From positions 1 to 27,071 of the forward strand of contig CAJUDU010000026.1 in NCBI GenBank assembly GCA_910584935.1: DNA of 27,071 bases, read 5' to 3'. Shown here one piece after another: positions 1 through 7,544 of the stretch. The stretch's first letter is position 1, and every line of letters starts with the position of its first letter. This DNA comes from an uncultured Butyricicoccus sp. Its GTDB lineage: Bacteria > Bacillota > Clostridia > Oscillospirales > Butyricicoccaceae. The notes beneath the pieces were generated by a model. That model had not been told where the DNA came from. It was given only the letters and a program-made list of their open reading frames with translations, and did no database searches. The translations under genes and the position numbers were made by a program.

Positions 1-7
1 TCCCCCT

Positions 8-13
8 TGTCAA
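8..13 (-). promoter_or_regulatory. Possible -35 box of a promoter leaving the window
   Basis: The minus strand reads TTGACA here, a perfect sigma-A -35 box. It sits downstream of yigZ and points out of the window. The matching -10 box would lie beyond position 1, so only half a promoter can be seen. Confidence 0.35.
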
Positions 14-97
14 CTCTTTTTTTCATTTTTCCGCATTTTTTTATCCGCCGGTAAAACCCACTTATTTTAGAGCACAGACAGGCGGCGTTCTCCCAGT

Positions 98-733
98 TTA
101 TTTTACCCGCCGCCCCATAAATTTTGTTTCAATCACAACTGCCTGTACTGTCCCAGCGGTTGCGTTTGCCAGTGCCTGGTTTAATTCTTCCAGCCGCCCA
201 GCTGGCTGTGCGGCAGTCAGTGTGACATCTGCGCCATACTCAATTTCTTCCACTGTGCAGTCCTGCGCAGCTAAAACCTGCTGTACAATCCCAGACAAGT
301 TATAAGGGCACGCAATCAGCAGCACAGAAAACATACTCATTTGCTGTACACCAGCCGCCGCTACCGCAACCTGTGCGCCTTTTGTATAAGCGCGCACCAG
401 TCCGCCTGTACCAAGTAAAATCCCGCCAAAATACCGTGTCACCACACAGCAAACATCCACCAAATTTTCATGGCGCAGCACTTCAAGGATTGGCATTCCT
501 GCTGTGCCCTGCGGTTCGCCATCATCAGAATAGCGCATGATATTGCCTTCACGCAGGATATATGCCCAGCAATTATGTGTTGCATCCCAATATTTCTCAC
601 GCATTTCTTTAATTTTTGCCACAGCATCTTCTTGTGATTCCACGTGCCACAGTCTGCCAGTAAATTTGGAGCGTTTTTCTGCAAAAGCATCCTCACCATA
701 GGGTTCAAACGGCACAAAATAATCTTTTCCCAT
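98..733 (-). CDS. yigZ: YigZ/IMPACT family protein
   Basis: Protein of 211 residues of the YigZ (UPF0029/IMPACT) family, cytosolic and of unsettled biochemical role; family members are linked to ribosome function and translational stress. The N-terminal UPF0029 domain is clear: KRSKF near residue 20, the stretch ATHNCWAY, then YSDDGEPQGTAG and VTRYFGGILLGTGGLVRAY. The C-terminal part is the expected DUF1949 ferredoxin-like domain. The reading frame is open further upstream, but the ATG at 733 lies 4 bases after the hflX stop with GAGGAA about 10 bases before it, so I chose that start. hflX and yigZ therefore look co-transcribed. An inverted repeat (81-87 with 108-114) spans the stop codon but lacks a U-tract. 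Family assignment is firm; function is not. Confidence 0.93.
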   Translation of the reverse strand: MGKDYFVPFEPYGEDAFAEKRSKFTGRLWHVESQEDAVAKIKEMREKYWDATHNCWAYILREGNIMRYSDDGEPQGTAGMPILEVLRHENLVDVCCVVTRYFGGILLGTGGLVRAYTKGAQVAVAAAGVQQMSMFSVLLIACPYNLSGIVQQVLAAQDCTVEEIEYGADVTLTAAQPAGRLEELNQALANATAGTVQAVVIETKFMGRRVK

Positions 734-737
734 TTTA

Positions 738-2015
738 TCACGGTTCCTCAGCTGCATATTTTTGCATTCTGCCACAGATTTTATCATCCATAATTGCTTC
801 TACAAGTGTTCCCTCGCCAACATATTCTACAGAAAGCACTTGTGCTTCCCGATGCAGTATATCCAGTGCCGCGCCATCATGATATGGGATAAGCAAACGC
901 ATTTGATGTTTACCGCGCCCAAGTGTTTTTTCGATTGCTGCCAGCAGTTCTGCTTCACCTTGTCCAGTTTTGGCGGAAAAGAGCACACCGCCCGCTGGTA
1001 AATGCGGGATTGTTTCACACCGGTCAACTTTATTATAGACCACAACACGCGGGATTTCCTGCGCGCCCAACTGGCTGATAACCTTTTCCACAGTTTGTGC
1101 GTGCAGCAGCCAATCCGGGTCAGAAATATCCACAATATGAAGCAGCAAATCTGCATAAACAAGTTCTTCCAGTGTTGCTTTAAAGGCAGACACCAGATGA
1201 TGCGGCAATTTCCGGATAAACCCAACTGTATCGCTCAGCAAAATTTCCTGCGTATCAGAAATTCGTTTTTTACGGGTTGTTGGGTCAAGCGTATCAAACA
1301 GCCGGTTATTTGCTTCAATCCCGGCATCGGTCAGCAAGTTCATCAGCGTGGACTTGCCCGCATTGGTATAGCCGACGATTGCCACCAGCGGCATTTCTGT
1401 TTTTTTGCGCTGCCGCCGCTGTACGGCGCGCACTTGCCGCACCTGTTCCAAATCGGTGCGCAGCCGGTCAATCCGGCGGCGGATATGCCGCCTATCGCTT
1501 TCCAATTTGGATTCACCGGGGCCGCGTGTGCCAATCCCGCCGCCCAAACGGCTCATACTTTTGCCCAATCCGGATAAACGCGGCAAAATATACTGATACT
1601 GTGCAAGTTCCACTTGCAGTTTACCTTCACCCGTACGGGCGCGCTGTGCAAAAATATCCAGTATTAACGCAGAACGGTCAAGTACGGTTTTGCCGGTCAG
1701 TTCCTCAAGATTTGCCAGTTGTGATGGGGATAAATCATTATCAAAGATAATCAAATCAGCTTCATTTGCTTCTGCCAGTTGTTTGATTTCTTCTGCTTTG
1801 CCTTCGCCAATAAACGTCCGCACATCTGGTGCGGGGCGGTTTTGCAGTGCCATGCCAACACATTCGCCGCCAGCAGTTTCCAATAGTGCTTCCAGTTCTG
1901 CCATCGTGCGTTCATCGGAATTTTCCTCCGCGCTAAATGAAAAGCAGGACAGCCCTGCCAGCACAGCTTTTTCTATTTTTTTAGATTGGTATTCTGTTTC
2001 CAAATCACAGCACAT
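738..2015 (-). CDS. hflX: GTPase HflX
   Basis: Protein of 425 residues matching HflX, a ribosome-associated GTPase that binds the 50S subunit and splits or rescues stalled ribosomes. An N-terminal HflX domain (about 30-200) contains GKAEEI and the conserved GGGIGTRGPGESKLE segment near 158-172, followed by a basic helical linker. The G domain starts near 208: Walker A GYTNAGKST at 215-223, G3 DTVG at 262-265, and NKVD for guanine recognition. Length is normal. The ATG at 2015 has AAAGG directly against it, which is too close. An in-frame TTG at 2003 (residue 5) has AAAGGA at better spacing and could be the real start. It is divergent from the S41 peptidase and followed 4 bases later by yigZ. 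Confidence 0.95.
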   Translation of the reverse strand: MCCDLETEYQSKKIEKAVLAGLSCFSFSAEENSDERTMAELEALLETAGGECVGMALQNRPAPDVRTFIGEGKAEEIKQLAEANEADLIIFDNDLSPSQLANLEELTGKTVLDRSALILDIFAQRARTGEGKLQVELAQYQYILPRLSGLGKSMSRLGGGIGTRGPGESKLESDRRHIRRRIDRLRTDLEQVRQVRAVQRRQRKKTEMPLVAIVGYTNAGKSTLMNLLTDAGIEANNRLFDTLDPTTRKKRISDTQEILLSDTVGFIRKLPHHLVSAFKATLEELVYADLLLHIVDISDPDWLLHAQTVEKVISQLGAQEIPRVVVYNKVDRCETIPHLPAGGVLFSAKTGQGEAELLAAIEKTLGRGKHQMRLLIPYHDGAALDILHREAQVLSVEYVGEGTLVEAIMDDKICGRMQKYAAEEP

Positions 2016-2042
2016 CCTTTCTGTTTTATCATAAAACCAGTT

Positions 2043-2072
2043 ATTTTAATTTGTTGTTCATGTGTTGTTCAA
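2043..2072 (-). promoter_or_regulatory. Promoter of hflX-yigZ
   Basis: On the minus strand TTGAAC (2067-2072) and TAAAAT (2043-2048) are separated by 18 bases. This is a reasonable sigma-A promoter in the divergent region, about 28 bases before hflX. Confidence 0.5.
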
Positions 2073-2090
2073 ATATACATACGCCCTGCA

Positions 2091-2099
2091 TGATATAAT
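2091..2099 (+). promoter_or_regulatory. Extended -10 promoter of the S41 peptidase gene
   Basis: TGATATAAT is a perfect extended -10 element (TGn plus TATAAT), 30 bases before the start codon. No good -35 box lies 17-18 bases upstream, which fits an extended -10 promoter. AAAAAAGGAG at about 2112 is the ribosome binding site. Confidence 0.5.
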
Positions 2100-2129
2100 A
2101 GATTTACCCGAAAAAAGGAGTGGTTCCAC

Positions 2130-3869
2130 ATGAAAAAACAACTGATTTCCATCCTTCTGGCTGGTGTCCTTGGGCTGGGCACAGCACCGCCCGCATTTGC
2201 CGCACAAACTGCCGATGTGATATCAACTGATGCGATTGCTGCCCGCCGTGCTGATTTAGCCACACTATCCACCACATTAGCACTTGTACACCCTAATATC
2301 TATGCCAATACGCCCAAATCGGTTTTTGATGCCAAGCGTGCAGAAATTGAAAACCGATTGCCCGAATTAAGCAATTTTGATTTTGCCATTGCGCTTTCGG
2401 AATATGTCGCGCTTGTTGGGGATTCGCATACTGGGGCGCACATCGGCAATCTCGCCGGGAGTCTTCATTTTCTGCCATTTGCACCATCTTATTATAACGG
2501 GGAATGGATTCTTTCCGCTCTTTCGGCGGAACACCGCGACTGTTTAGGTGGGGCATTGCTTGCCATCAATGATATCCCAATCAGTGAAGTGCAATCCCGC
2601 ATTTCAGCAATGATTGGGGCAGATAACGAGGTTTATGCGCGCAGGCAACTCGGGTCATTATTATATGTTTATGAGGTGCTGCATTATTACGGCATTGCAA
2701 ATTCGCCTGAAGAAATCACATTAACCGTGCGTTTGCAAGATAATACCACCCAACATATTTCCATGCCGGCGCGTCTTTCCGCAGAAATCCAGCAATTGCC
2801 TACCGTTTCTTTAAATGAACAAGTTACAGCACTTGCGCCCACTGCCGCAGACCGTTCCAAACTATATTTTATGAAGCCGCTGGACGACCGCACCATTTAT
2901 ATCCAGTATAATGCCTGCCAGGAAGATGAATCTTTACCCATGGAAACCTTTGCCGGGCAAATAGAAACCGCCATCCGACAAAATGGATATAACCGTGCCA
3001 TTGTTGACCTGCGCAACAATGGCGGCGGTTCAGACGGTGTTTTCATCCCGCTCCTTCATTTGCTTGAGGAAAAACACGAGCAAGATGGCATGGCATTTTA
3101 CACCTTAATTGGTGAAGCAACATTTTCTTCTGCACTAATCAATGCAGTGGAACTGAAAAATGCAGGTGCAACACTGGTTGGCACGCCAACAGGCGGCAGT
3201 GTTGACCATTTTGGCGCGGTATCCAGTTTCACTTTGCCAAATACGGGCATTGTGATTGGGCATTCGACCAAATTCATTGATTTAGGTGAATTACTGCCTG
3301 CAGCCCAAGCCTATGGCGTAGAATCTTTGCCGCCGGATATTTCTGTTACCCAAACGCTGGAAGATTCCCTGACCGGCAATGATACCGCGGTTAATATCAT
3401 TTTATCCCGTACAAATGACGTCACACAGCCTCAGCCATCGCTGACACGAGCAGCGCTTGCCACTGCCCTTGGCAGGGCATATGCTGCCGAAACTGGTTCT
3501 CAGATTGCTCTTGGGCAATCTCCTTTCCCGGATGTATCCATGTTTACATATTCCGCACCATATATCATTTGGGCACAGCAAAATAACATTATGTGTGGGG
3601 AAAGCACAGGATATTTTGCCCCAAACCGTGCTGTTACCCGTCAAGAACTGGCGTGTGTTTTAGCCCGTTACTTAACGTTTCGCGGCAAAGGGCTGGCAAG
3701 TCAGCCGGCTTCCTTGTTGGATGCTGCTTCCATATCGCCTTGGGCGGCAGATTCCGTCCATGCCATGGCGGGCGCAGGCATTCTCCCGCTGATAAACGGT
3801 AGTTTCCTGCCGAATTATGCCGTATCCCGTGCTGAATGGGCAGAAATTCTTCCAAAACTTTCTTTCTAA
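2130..3869 (+). CDS. Secreted S41-family peptidase with S-layer homology repeats
   Basis: Protein of 579 residues. A signal peptide (MKKQ, hydrophobic core, AFA-A cleavage near residue 25) sends it out of the cell. A helical N-terminal region containing GDSHTGAHIG (97-106) is followed by a tail-specific protease core. IVDLRNNGGG at 291-300 is the typical S41 strand, TFSSA at 331-335 carries the likely nucleophile Ser333 or Ser334, and GTPTGG is at 351-356. No PDZ domain is evident. From about residue 466 there are SLH-type repeats: FPDVS, then YIIWAQQNNIMCGESTGYFA with the following VTRQE, and a last one ending near WAEIL. These would hold the protein on the cell wall. The gene stands alone with its own promoter and terminator. 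Substrate unknown. Confidence 0.85.
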   Translation: MKKQLISILLAGVLGLGTAPPAFAAQTADVISTDAIAARRADLATLSTTLALVHPNIYANTPKSVFDAKRAEIENRLPELSNFDFAIALSEYVALVGDSHTGAHIGNLAGSLHFLPFAPSYYNGEWILSALSAEHRDCLGGALLAINDIPISEVQSRISAMIGADNEVYARRQLGSLLYVYEVLHYYGIANSPEEITLTVRLQDNTTQHISMPARLSAEIQQLPTVSLNEQVTALAPTAADRSKLYFMKPLDDRTIYIQYNACQEDESLPMETFAGQIETAIRQNGYNRAIVDLRNNGGGSDGVFIPLLHLLEEKHEQDGMAFYTLIGEATFSSALINAVELKNAGATLVGTPTGGSVDHFGAVSSFTLPNTGIVIGHSTKFIDLGELLPAAQAYGVESLPPDISVTQTLEDSLTGNDTAVNIILSRTNDVTQPQPSLTRAALATALGRAYAAETGSQIALGQSPFPDVSMFTYSAPYIIWAQQNNIMCGESTGYFAPNRAVTRQELACVLARYLTFRGKGLASQPASLLDAASISPWAADSVHAMAGAGILPLINGSFLPNYAVSRAEWAEILPKLSF

Positions 3870-3883
3870 CCTTGGCTTTGCAG

Positions 3884-3913
3884 ATGGGAGGGGGTTTTGC
3901 CCCTCCCATTTTT
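3884..3913 (+). terminator. Intrinsic terminator of the S41 peptidase gene
   Basis: A perfect 10-bp stem, ATGGGAGGGG with CCCCTCCCAT, closes a 6-base loop and is followed by TTTTT. It starts 15 bases after the stop codon. Confidence 0.85.
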
Positions 3914-3930
3914 CCGCCGCAAAGCGGCAT

Positions 3931-3980
3931 AAAAACACAAAAAACCATCGAAAACCGAAACAGCGGCATTCGATGGTTTT
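3931..3980 (-). terminator. Intrinsic terminator of rpmE
   Basis: Arms AAAACCATCGA (3941-3951) and TCGATGGTTTT (3970-3980) are perfectly complementary over 11 bp. On the minus strand the stem runs into TTGTGTTTTT, directly after the rpmE stop codon. Confidence 0.85.
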
Positions 3981-3983
3981 CCA

Positions 3984-4187
3984 TTACTTGTCCAGATTGA
4001 AACGCCTTTTGAAGCGATCTACACGTCCGCCGGTATCAACCAGCTTCTGCTTACCGGTGAAGAACGGGTGACACTTTGAGCAAACGTCAACACGGATGTT
4101 TTCCCGTGTGGAACCCGTTTCAATGACGTTGCCACAAGCACAGCGAATTGTCGTCTGCTGATATTTAGGATGGATCCCCTGCTTCAT
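3984..4187 (-). CDS. rpmE: 50S ribosomal protein L31 (zinc-binding type)
   Basis: Protein of 67 residues, full length for bacterial L31 of the large ribosomal subunit. It begins MKQGIHPKY and carries the four zinc-binding cysteines of the C+ form: Cys16 and Cys18 in RCACG, Cys36 and Cys39 in CSKCHPFFTG. The end, GRVDRFKRRF, is typical. A GGAAAGAGGTG ribosome binding site precedes the ATG. It has its own promoter just after the upstream HAD gene and a strong terminator, so it can be made independently of metG. A six-base inverted repeat (TATGGT/ACCATA) surrounds the -10 box. Confidence 0.97.
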   Translation of the reverse strand: MKQGIHPKYQQTTIRCACGNVIETGSTRENIRVDVCSKCHPFFTGKQKLVDTGGRVDRFKRRFNLDK

Positions 4188-4231
4188 ATTGTTTCACCTC
4201 TTTCCGGTTTGAAGATTACAGTCGTATGGTT

Positions 4232-4260
4232 ATAATACCATAACCCGCGCTGCAATGCAA
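4232..4260 (-). promoter_or_regulatory. Promoter of rpmE
   Basis: On the minus strand TTGCAT (4255-4260) and TATTAT (4232-4237) are 17 bases apart, ending 44 bases before the rpmE ATG. The -10 box lies inside the small inverted repeat TATGGT-N6-ACCATA (4225-4242). Confidence 0.6.
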
Positions 4261-4269
4261 GTCTTTTTT

Positions 4270-5043
4270 TTAGATCCAATGGTAGTAACGGCAGGCGTCC
4301 CAAATGCCATTGTCATCACAATTGCCTGTCACATAATCAGCCGCTGCCTTTAGAGCAGGGCACGCATTGCCCATTGCAATTGAAACCCATGTTTTATCAA
4401 ACATTTTGATATCATTTTCGCCATCGCCAAATACAACTACATCTTCACATGGCGCTTGGAGTCTTTGCATTAGCTGGCGGATGCCAGCCGCTTTATCTAC
4501 CGGTTCAATAAACATCTGGTGCGGCTGAAACCGCACCACAGGCAAGCCATAAAAGCAGATTTCCGTTTCTTCCTCTTGTGTGCAGGCAATGAATACCTTA
4601 TAAATCTCCGGATATTGGTTTATATCCAAATTAGGCTGAACAGTGGTTGTAAAATAGCTGTCCCCTGCAATATCGACAAATCTTTGACAGTTTGCCACAC
4701 GGGTTGCATCATTTTCCACATTCACCGCCCAAGGGATATTTTTGCTTTCCAGTTCCTTTGCAAGTTGTACACACGCGCTATGGTTTAGCCCTTTCCGAAA
4801 AATCAGCTTACCATCCACGGAAAGGCTATGCCCGCCATCGGCAACCACCGCTTGGAACCCATATTTTTGTGCGAATCGGGTTGCGTCTGCCTCCAGCCGC
4901 CCGGTTGCAATTGCGGTAAAATGCCCTGCGGCGCGGAGCTGCCGCAGGCACGCTACCGTACCTGCTGGCAGCACCAGTGAATGGTCTGGCGCAAGTGTCC
5001 CATCAATATCAAAGAAAAAATACCGTTTCCGCATGATTTTCAC
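4270..5043 (-). CDS. Cof-type HAD-superfamily phosphatase
   Basis: Protein of 257 residues of the HAD IIB (Cof) family, cytosolic Mg2+-dependent phosphatases acting on small phosphometabolites such as sugar phosphates or flavin/PLP phosphates. Motif I is FFFDIDGTL with Asp12 as nucleophile and Asp14 as acid/base. Motif II is the Thr of AIATGR, and motif IV is VVFGDGENDIKMF. The cap domain lies between, at about 85-185. The GTG start at 5043 overlaps the stop of the DUF4177 gene (GTGA); an in-frame ATG at 5034 is the alternative. It is the third gene of a tightly coupled metG - DUF4177 - HAD set. The substrate cannot be read from the sequence. Confidence 0.9.
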   Translation of the reverse strand: MKIMRKRYFFFDIDGTLAPDHSLVLPAGTVACLRQLRAAGHFTAIATGRLEADATRFAQKYGFQAVVADGGHSLSVDGKLIFRKGLNHSACVQLAKELESKNIPWAVNVENDATRVANCQRFVDIAGDSYFTTTVQPNLDINQYPEIYKVFIACTQEEETEICFYGLPVVRFQPHQMFIEPVDKAAGIRQLMQRLQAPCEDVVVFGDGENDIKMFDKTWVSIAMGNACPALKAAADYVTGNCDDNGIWDACRYYHWI

Positions 5044-5234
5044 ACTTGTTTTTCAAAGATCAGGTCAATGGCTTTGACGCCGCCATTACCAGTAAATTCC
5101 GTTGGCACATAGCCAATATACCGCCAGCCCCGCGCAGCGTGTTCATCAATAATCGCCCGATGGCTGCATTCCTGATTATTCATCCAAAACCCACCGCCTG
5201 TGCGAATGGTTACATATTCATATTGATACTGCAT
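5040..5234 (-). CDS. DUF4177 family small protein
   Basis: Protein of 64 residues, MQYQYEYV at the start, then a G-W-R-YIGYVP motif and a final strand AIDLIFEKQ. This is the layout of DUF4177, a small cytosolic beta-rich family of unknown function. A TTG six bases upstream is in frame, but the ATG at 5234 shares one base with the metG stop (TGATG), the usual arrangement for translational coupling. Its own stop overlaps the GTG start of the HAD gene. No function can be inferred beyond co-expression with metG. Confidence 0.8.
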   Translation of the reverse strand: MQYQYEYVTIRTGGGFWMNNQECSHRAIIDEHAARGWRYIGYVPTEFTGNGGVKAIDLIFEKQV

Positions 5235-7225
5235 CAGCAAAGTTTAAAACCGGCAGGAATTTTATCATCCAGCATCAGCAAATGAAGCTGTTCGCCATCC
5301 TCGGTTTCACGCACCGCGGAAATAATCATACCATTGGATTCATGCCCCATCATTTTGCGGGGCGGCAGATTTGTGCAGGCAACCACTGTTTTACCAACAA
5401 GATCCTCCGCCTTATAATATTTTGCAATGCCGGAAAGGATTTGGCGCGGCGTACCGCTACCATCATCAAGCTGGAACATCAGCAGTTTTTCACTCTTTGA
5501 CACATTTTCGCAGGACTGCACTTTACACACGGTCATTTCAACCTTTGCAAACTCGTCAATGGAAATACAGCCTTCTGGGATTTCCGCTTTTTTCTTTTCC
5601 TTTTTTGCGGATTTTTCTGCTTTTTTTGCTTCCTTTTGGGCTTTCTTTTCAGCTTCCGGATCTATGCCGGTAATTTCAGCGAGTTTTTTCGGGATATTGA
5701 GCCGGCTGAACAGGATTTCCCCTTTGCCGATTTCATGTCCCGGCTGAATGCCGCCAAACTGAGCAAGCGATTCCACGCCTTTATTTTCAAGCTGCATCTG
5801 TGCAAAAATCTTATCTGATGTATCCGGCAGATATGGTTTCAGCATTACCGCCGCAAACCGGATTGCTTCCAGCAAGTTATAAAGCACGGTGCCAAGTCTT
5901 GCGTGCTTGCTTTCATCTTTTGCCAGCAGCCAAGGGGTCGTTTCATCAATATATTTGTTGGAACGGCGCAGCAGTGTAAAAATTTCATCAATTGCATCCG
6001 CAACGTGCAGCCCATCCATTTTGGCTTCGACCTTTGCGGGCAATGCAAGCGCCATTTCCTTCAGTTCCTTGTCCAGTTCTTCCGGCGTATCAGGCGCCAT
6101 CACCTTGCCGCCAAAATACTGATGGGTCATGGCAATGGTGCGGTTGACCAGGTTGCCCAGCACATTGGCAAGATCTGTGTTAATGCGTTCCATCAACATT
6201 TCATAAGTCATGATACCATCATTTGCAAACGGCATTTCATGCAGCACATAATACCGCACAGCATCCACGCCAAACCAGTTCACCAAATCATCGGCATAAA
6301 TCACATTGCCAGCAGATTTAGACATTTTGCCATCGCCGACCAACAACCACGGATGCCCAAAAACTTGTTTTGGCAATTCCTCACCAAGCGCCATCAAGAA
6401 AATCGGCCAATAAATTGTATGGAACCGGATAATATCCTTGCCGATTAAATGCACATCAGCGGGCCAGAATTTCTGATAATGCGCATCATGATTGCCCTCC
6501 GGGTCATAGCCGCAGAAAGTGATATAATTGGTCAGTGCGTCCAGCCAGACATAAACCACATGTTTGCTGTCAAAATCAACCGGGATACCCCAATCAAATG
6601 AGGTACGGGACACACACAAATCCTGTAAGCCAGGTTTCAGGAAATTGTTGACCATTTCATTTTTACGGGACTCTGGCTGGATAAATTCCGGATGCGCTTC
6701 AATATGCTGCATCAAACGGTCAGCGTATTTACTCATTTTAAAGAAATAAGCTTCTTCTTCGGCTTCTACAACCGGGCGACCGCAATCCGGGCAGCAGCCA
6801 TCTTTTAACTGGCTGTCTGTCCAAAATGACTCGCAAGGCTTGCAGTATTTGCCTTTATAAGCGCCTTTATAAATATCACCTTGGTCATACAGCTTTTTGA
6901 AAATCTGCTGTACCTTTTTCTCGTGCATGGGGTCAGTTGTACGGACAAAGCGGTCATATGTGGTATTCATCAGATCCCAAATCCGGCGCACTTCCCCAGC
7001 GACCCGGTCAACATGTGCCTGTGGGCTGATGCCTTCGCTTTCAGCTTTTTCCTGGATTTTCTGTCCATGTTCATCAGTGCCGGTTTGGAAATAGACTTCA
7101 AATCCGGTCATGCGTTTATAACGGGCAATTGCGTCCGCCAGGATAATTTCGTAGGTATTACCAATATGCGGTTTTGCCGACGTATATGCAATCGCTGTGG
7201 ATATATAATATGGTTTTTTCTCCAT
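5234..7225 (-). CDS. metG: Methionine--tRNA ligase with C-terminal tRNA-binding domain
   Basis: Protein of 663 residues that charges tRNA-Met with methionine. The class I signatures are PHIGN at 19-23 and KMSKS in GDGKMSKSAGN. A zinc-binding insert is visible as CKPC and CCPDC near residues 127-148. The anticodon-binding helical domain follows, then a Lys/Ala/Glu-rich linker at about 525-555, and finally a Trbp111/EMAP-like domain (FAKVEMTVCKV to IPAGFKLC) that binds tRNA and usually dimerises the enzyme. An ATG lies 9 bases upstream at 7234, but GGAAGGAG is only 2 bases from it and 11 from the ATG at 7225, so the latter is the likelier start. First gene of a three-gene coupled set. Confidence 0.97.
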   Translation of the reverse strand: MEKKPYYISTAIAYTSAKPHIGNTYEIILADAIARYKRMTGFEVYFQTGTDEHGQKIQEKAESEGISPQAHVDRVAGEVRRIWDLMNTTYDRFVRTTDPMHEKKVQQIFKKLYDQGDIYKGAYKGKYCKPCESFWTDSQLKDGCCPDCGRPVVEAEEEAYFFKMSKYADRLMQHIEAHPEFIQPESRKNEMVNNFLKPGLQDLCVSRTSFDWGIPVDFDSKHVVYVWLDALTNYITFCGYDPEGNHDAHYQKFWPADVHLIGKDIIRFHTIYWPIFLMALGEELPKQVFGHPWLLVGDGKMSKSAGNVIYADDLVNWFGVDAVRYYVLHEMPFANDGIMTYEMLMERINTDLANVLGNLVNRTIAMTHQYFGGKVMAPDTPEELDKELKEMALALPAKVEAKMDGLHVADAIDEIFTLLRRSNKYIDETTPWLLAKDESKHARLGTVLYNLLEAIRFAAVMLKPYLPDTSDKIFAQMQLENKGVESLAQFGGIQPGHEIGKGEILFSRLNIPKKLAEITGIDPEAEKKAQKEAKKAEKSAKKEKKKAEIPEGCISIDEFAKVEMTVCKVQSCENVSKSEKLLMFQLDDGSGTPRQILSGIAKYYKAEDLVGKTVVACTNLPPRKMMGHESNGMIISAVRETEDGEQLHLLMLDDKIPAGFKLC

Positions 7226-7249
7226 AAAAAACATTTCTCCTTCCGTCTG

Positions 7250-7282
7250 AAAAGCCTGTGCCCCGTAGGGCGTATGGCTTTT
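7250..7282 (-). promoter_or_regulatory. Hairpin in the metG leader
   Basis: Arms AAAAGCC and GGCTTTT, with an inner GCCC/GGGC stem, form a hairpin between the metG transcription start and its ribosome binding site. It is followed by CAGAC on the minus strand, so it is not a terminator in that direction. I see no S-box or T-box motif in this leader. Confidence 0.45.
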
Positions 7283-7302
7283 ATTTTTGCTGTTACCTTT
7301 TT

Positions 7303-7331
7303 ATCATATCCGAAAACCGGCATGAAATCAA
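7303..7331 (-). promoter_or_regulatory. Promoter of metG-DUF4177-HAD
   Basis: On the minus strand TTGATT (7326-7331) and TATGAT (7303-7308) are 17 bases apart. An inverted repeat GCATGAAAT / ATTTCATGC (7320-7328 and 7345-7353) overlaps the -35 box and could bind a regulator. The rest of the 7235-7544 intergenic region holds the ilvE promoter and the leader hairpin, and no gene. Confidence 0.6.
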
Positions 7332-7466
7332 GCAGGTTTCTCGTATTTCATGCAAATTCACCGCATGATATCACTCATACCCCATCAATTTTACCCAAGC
7401 TGCTCCGCAAAATGCGAAGCAATTCTCATGCCTTTGAAAAAAATCCGTAAAAACGTATAAAAATAC

Positions 7467-7495
7467 TTGAAAATTATCATCCACAGGACTAAAAT
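7467..7495 (+). promoter_or_regulatory. Promoter of ilvE
   Basis: TTGAAA (7467-7472) and TAAAAT (7490-7495) are 17 bases apart, 50 bases before the ilvE ATG. AGGAAAG at about 7527 is the ribosome binding site. No T-box is visible, so ilvE seems controlled apart from the ilv operon. Confidence 0.65.
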
Positions 7496-7544
7496 AACAA
7501 GTAGATTTTGAATAAATAATTGATTAGGAAAGAGTGACCTTACC

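Noticed and set aside
5903..6448. Long plus-strand open frame inside metG
   Set aside because: It is antisense to a well conserved gene and its product resembles no family; it is a shadow of codon bias.
7235..7331. S-box or T-box leader of metG
   Set aside because: Neither the T-box sequence nor the S-box core is found, and the leader is only about 70 bases long.
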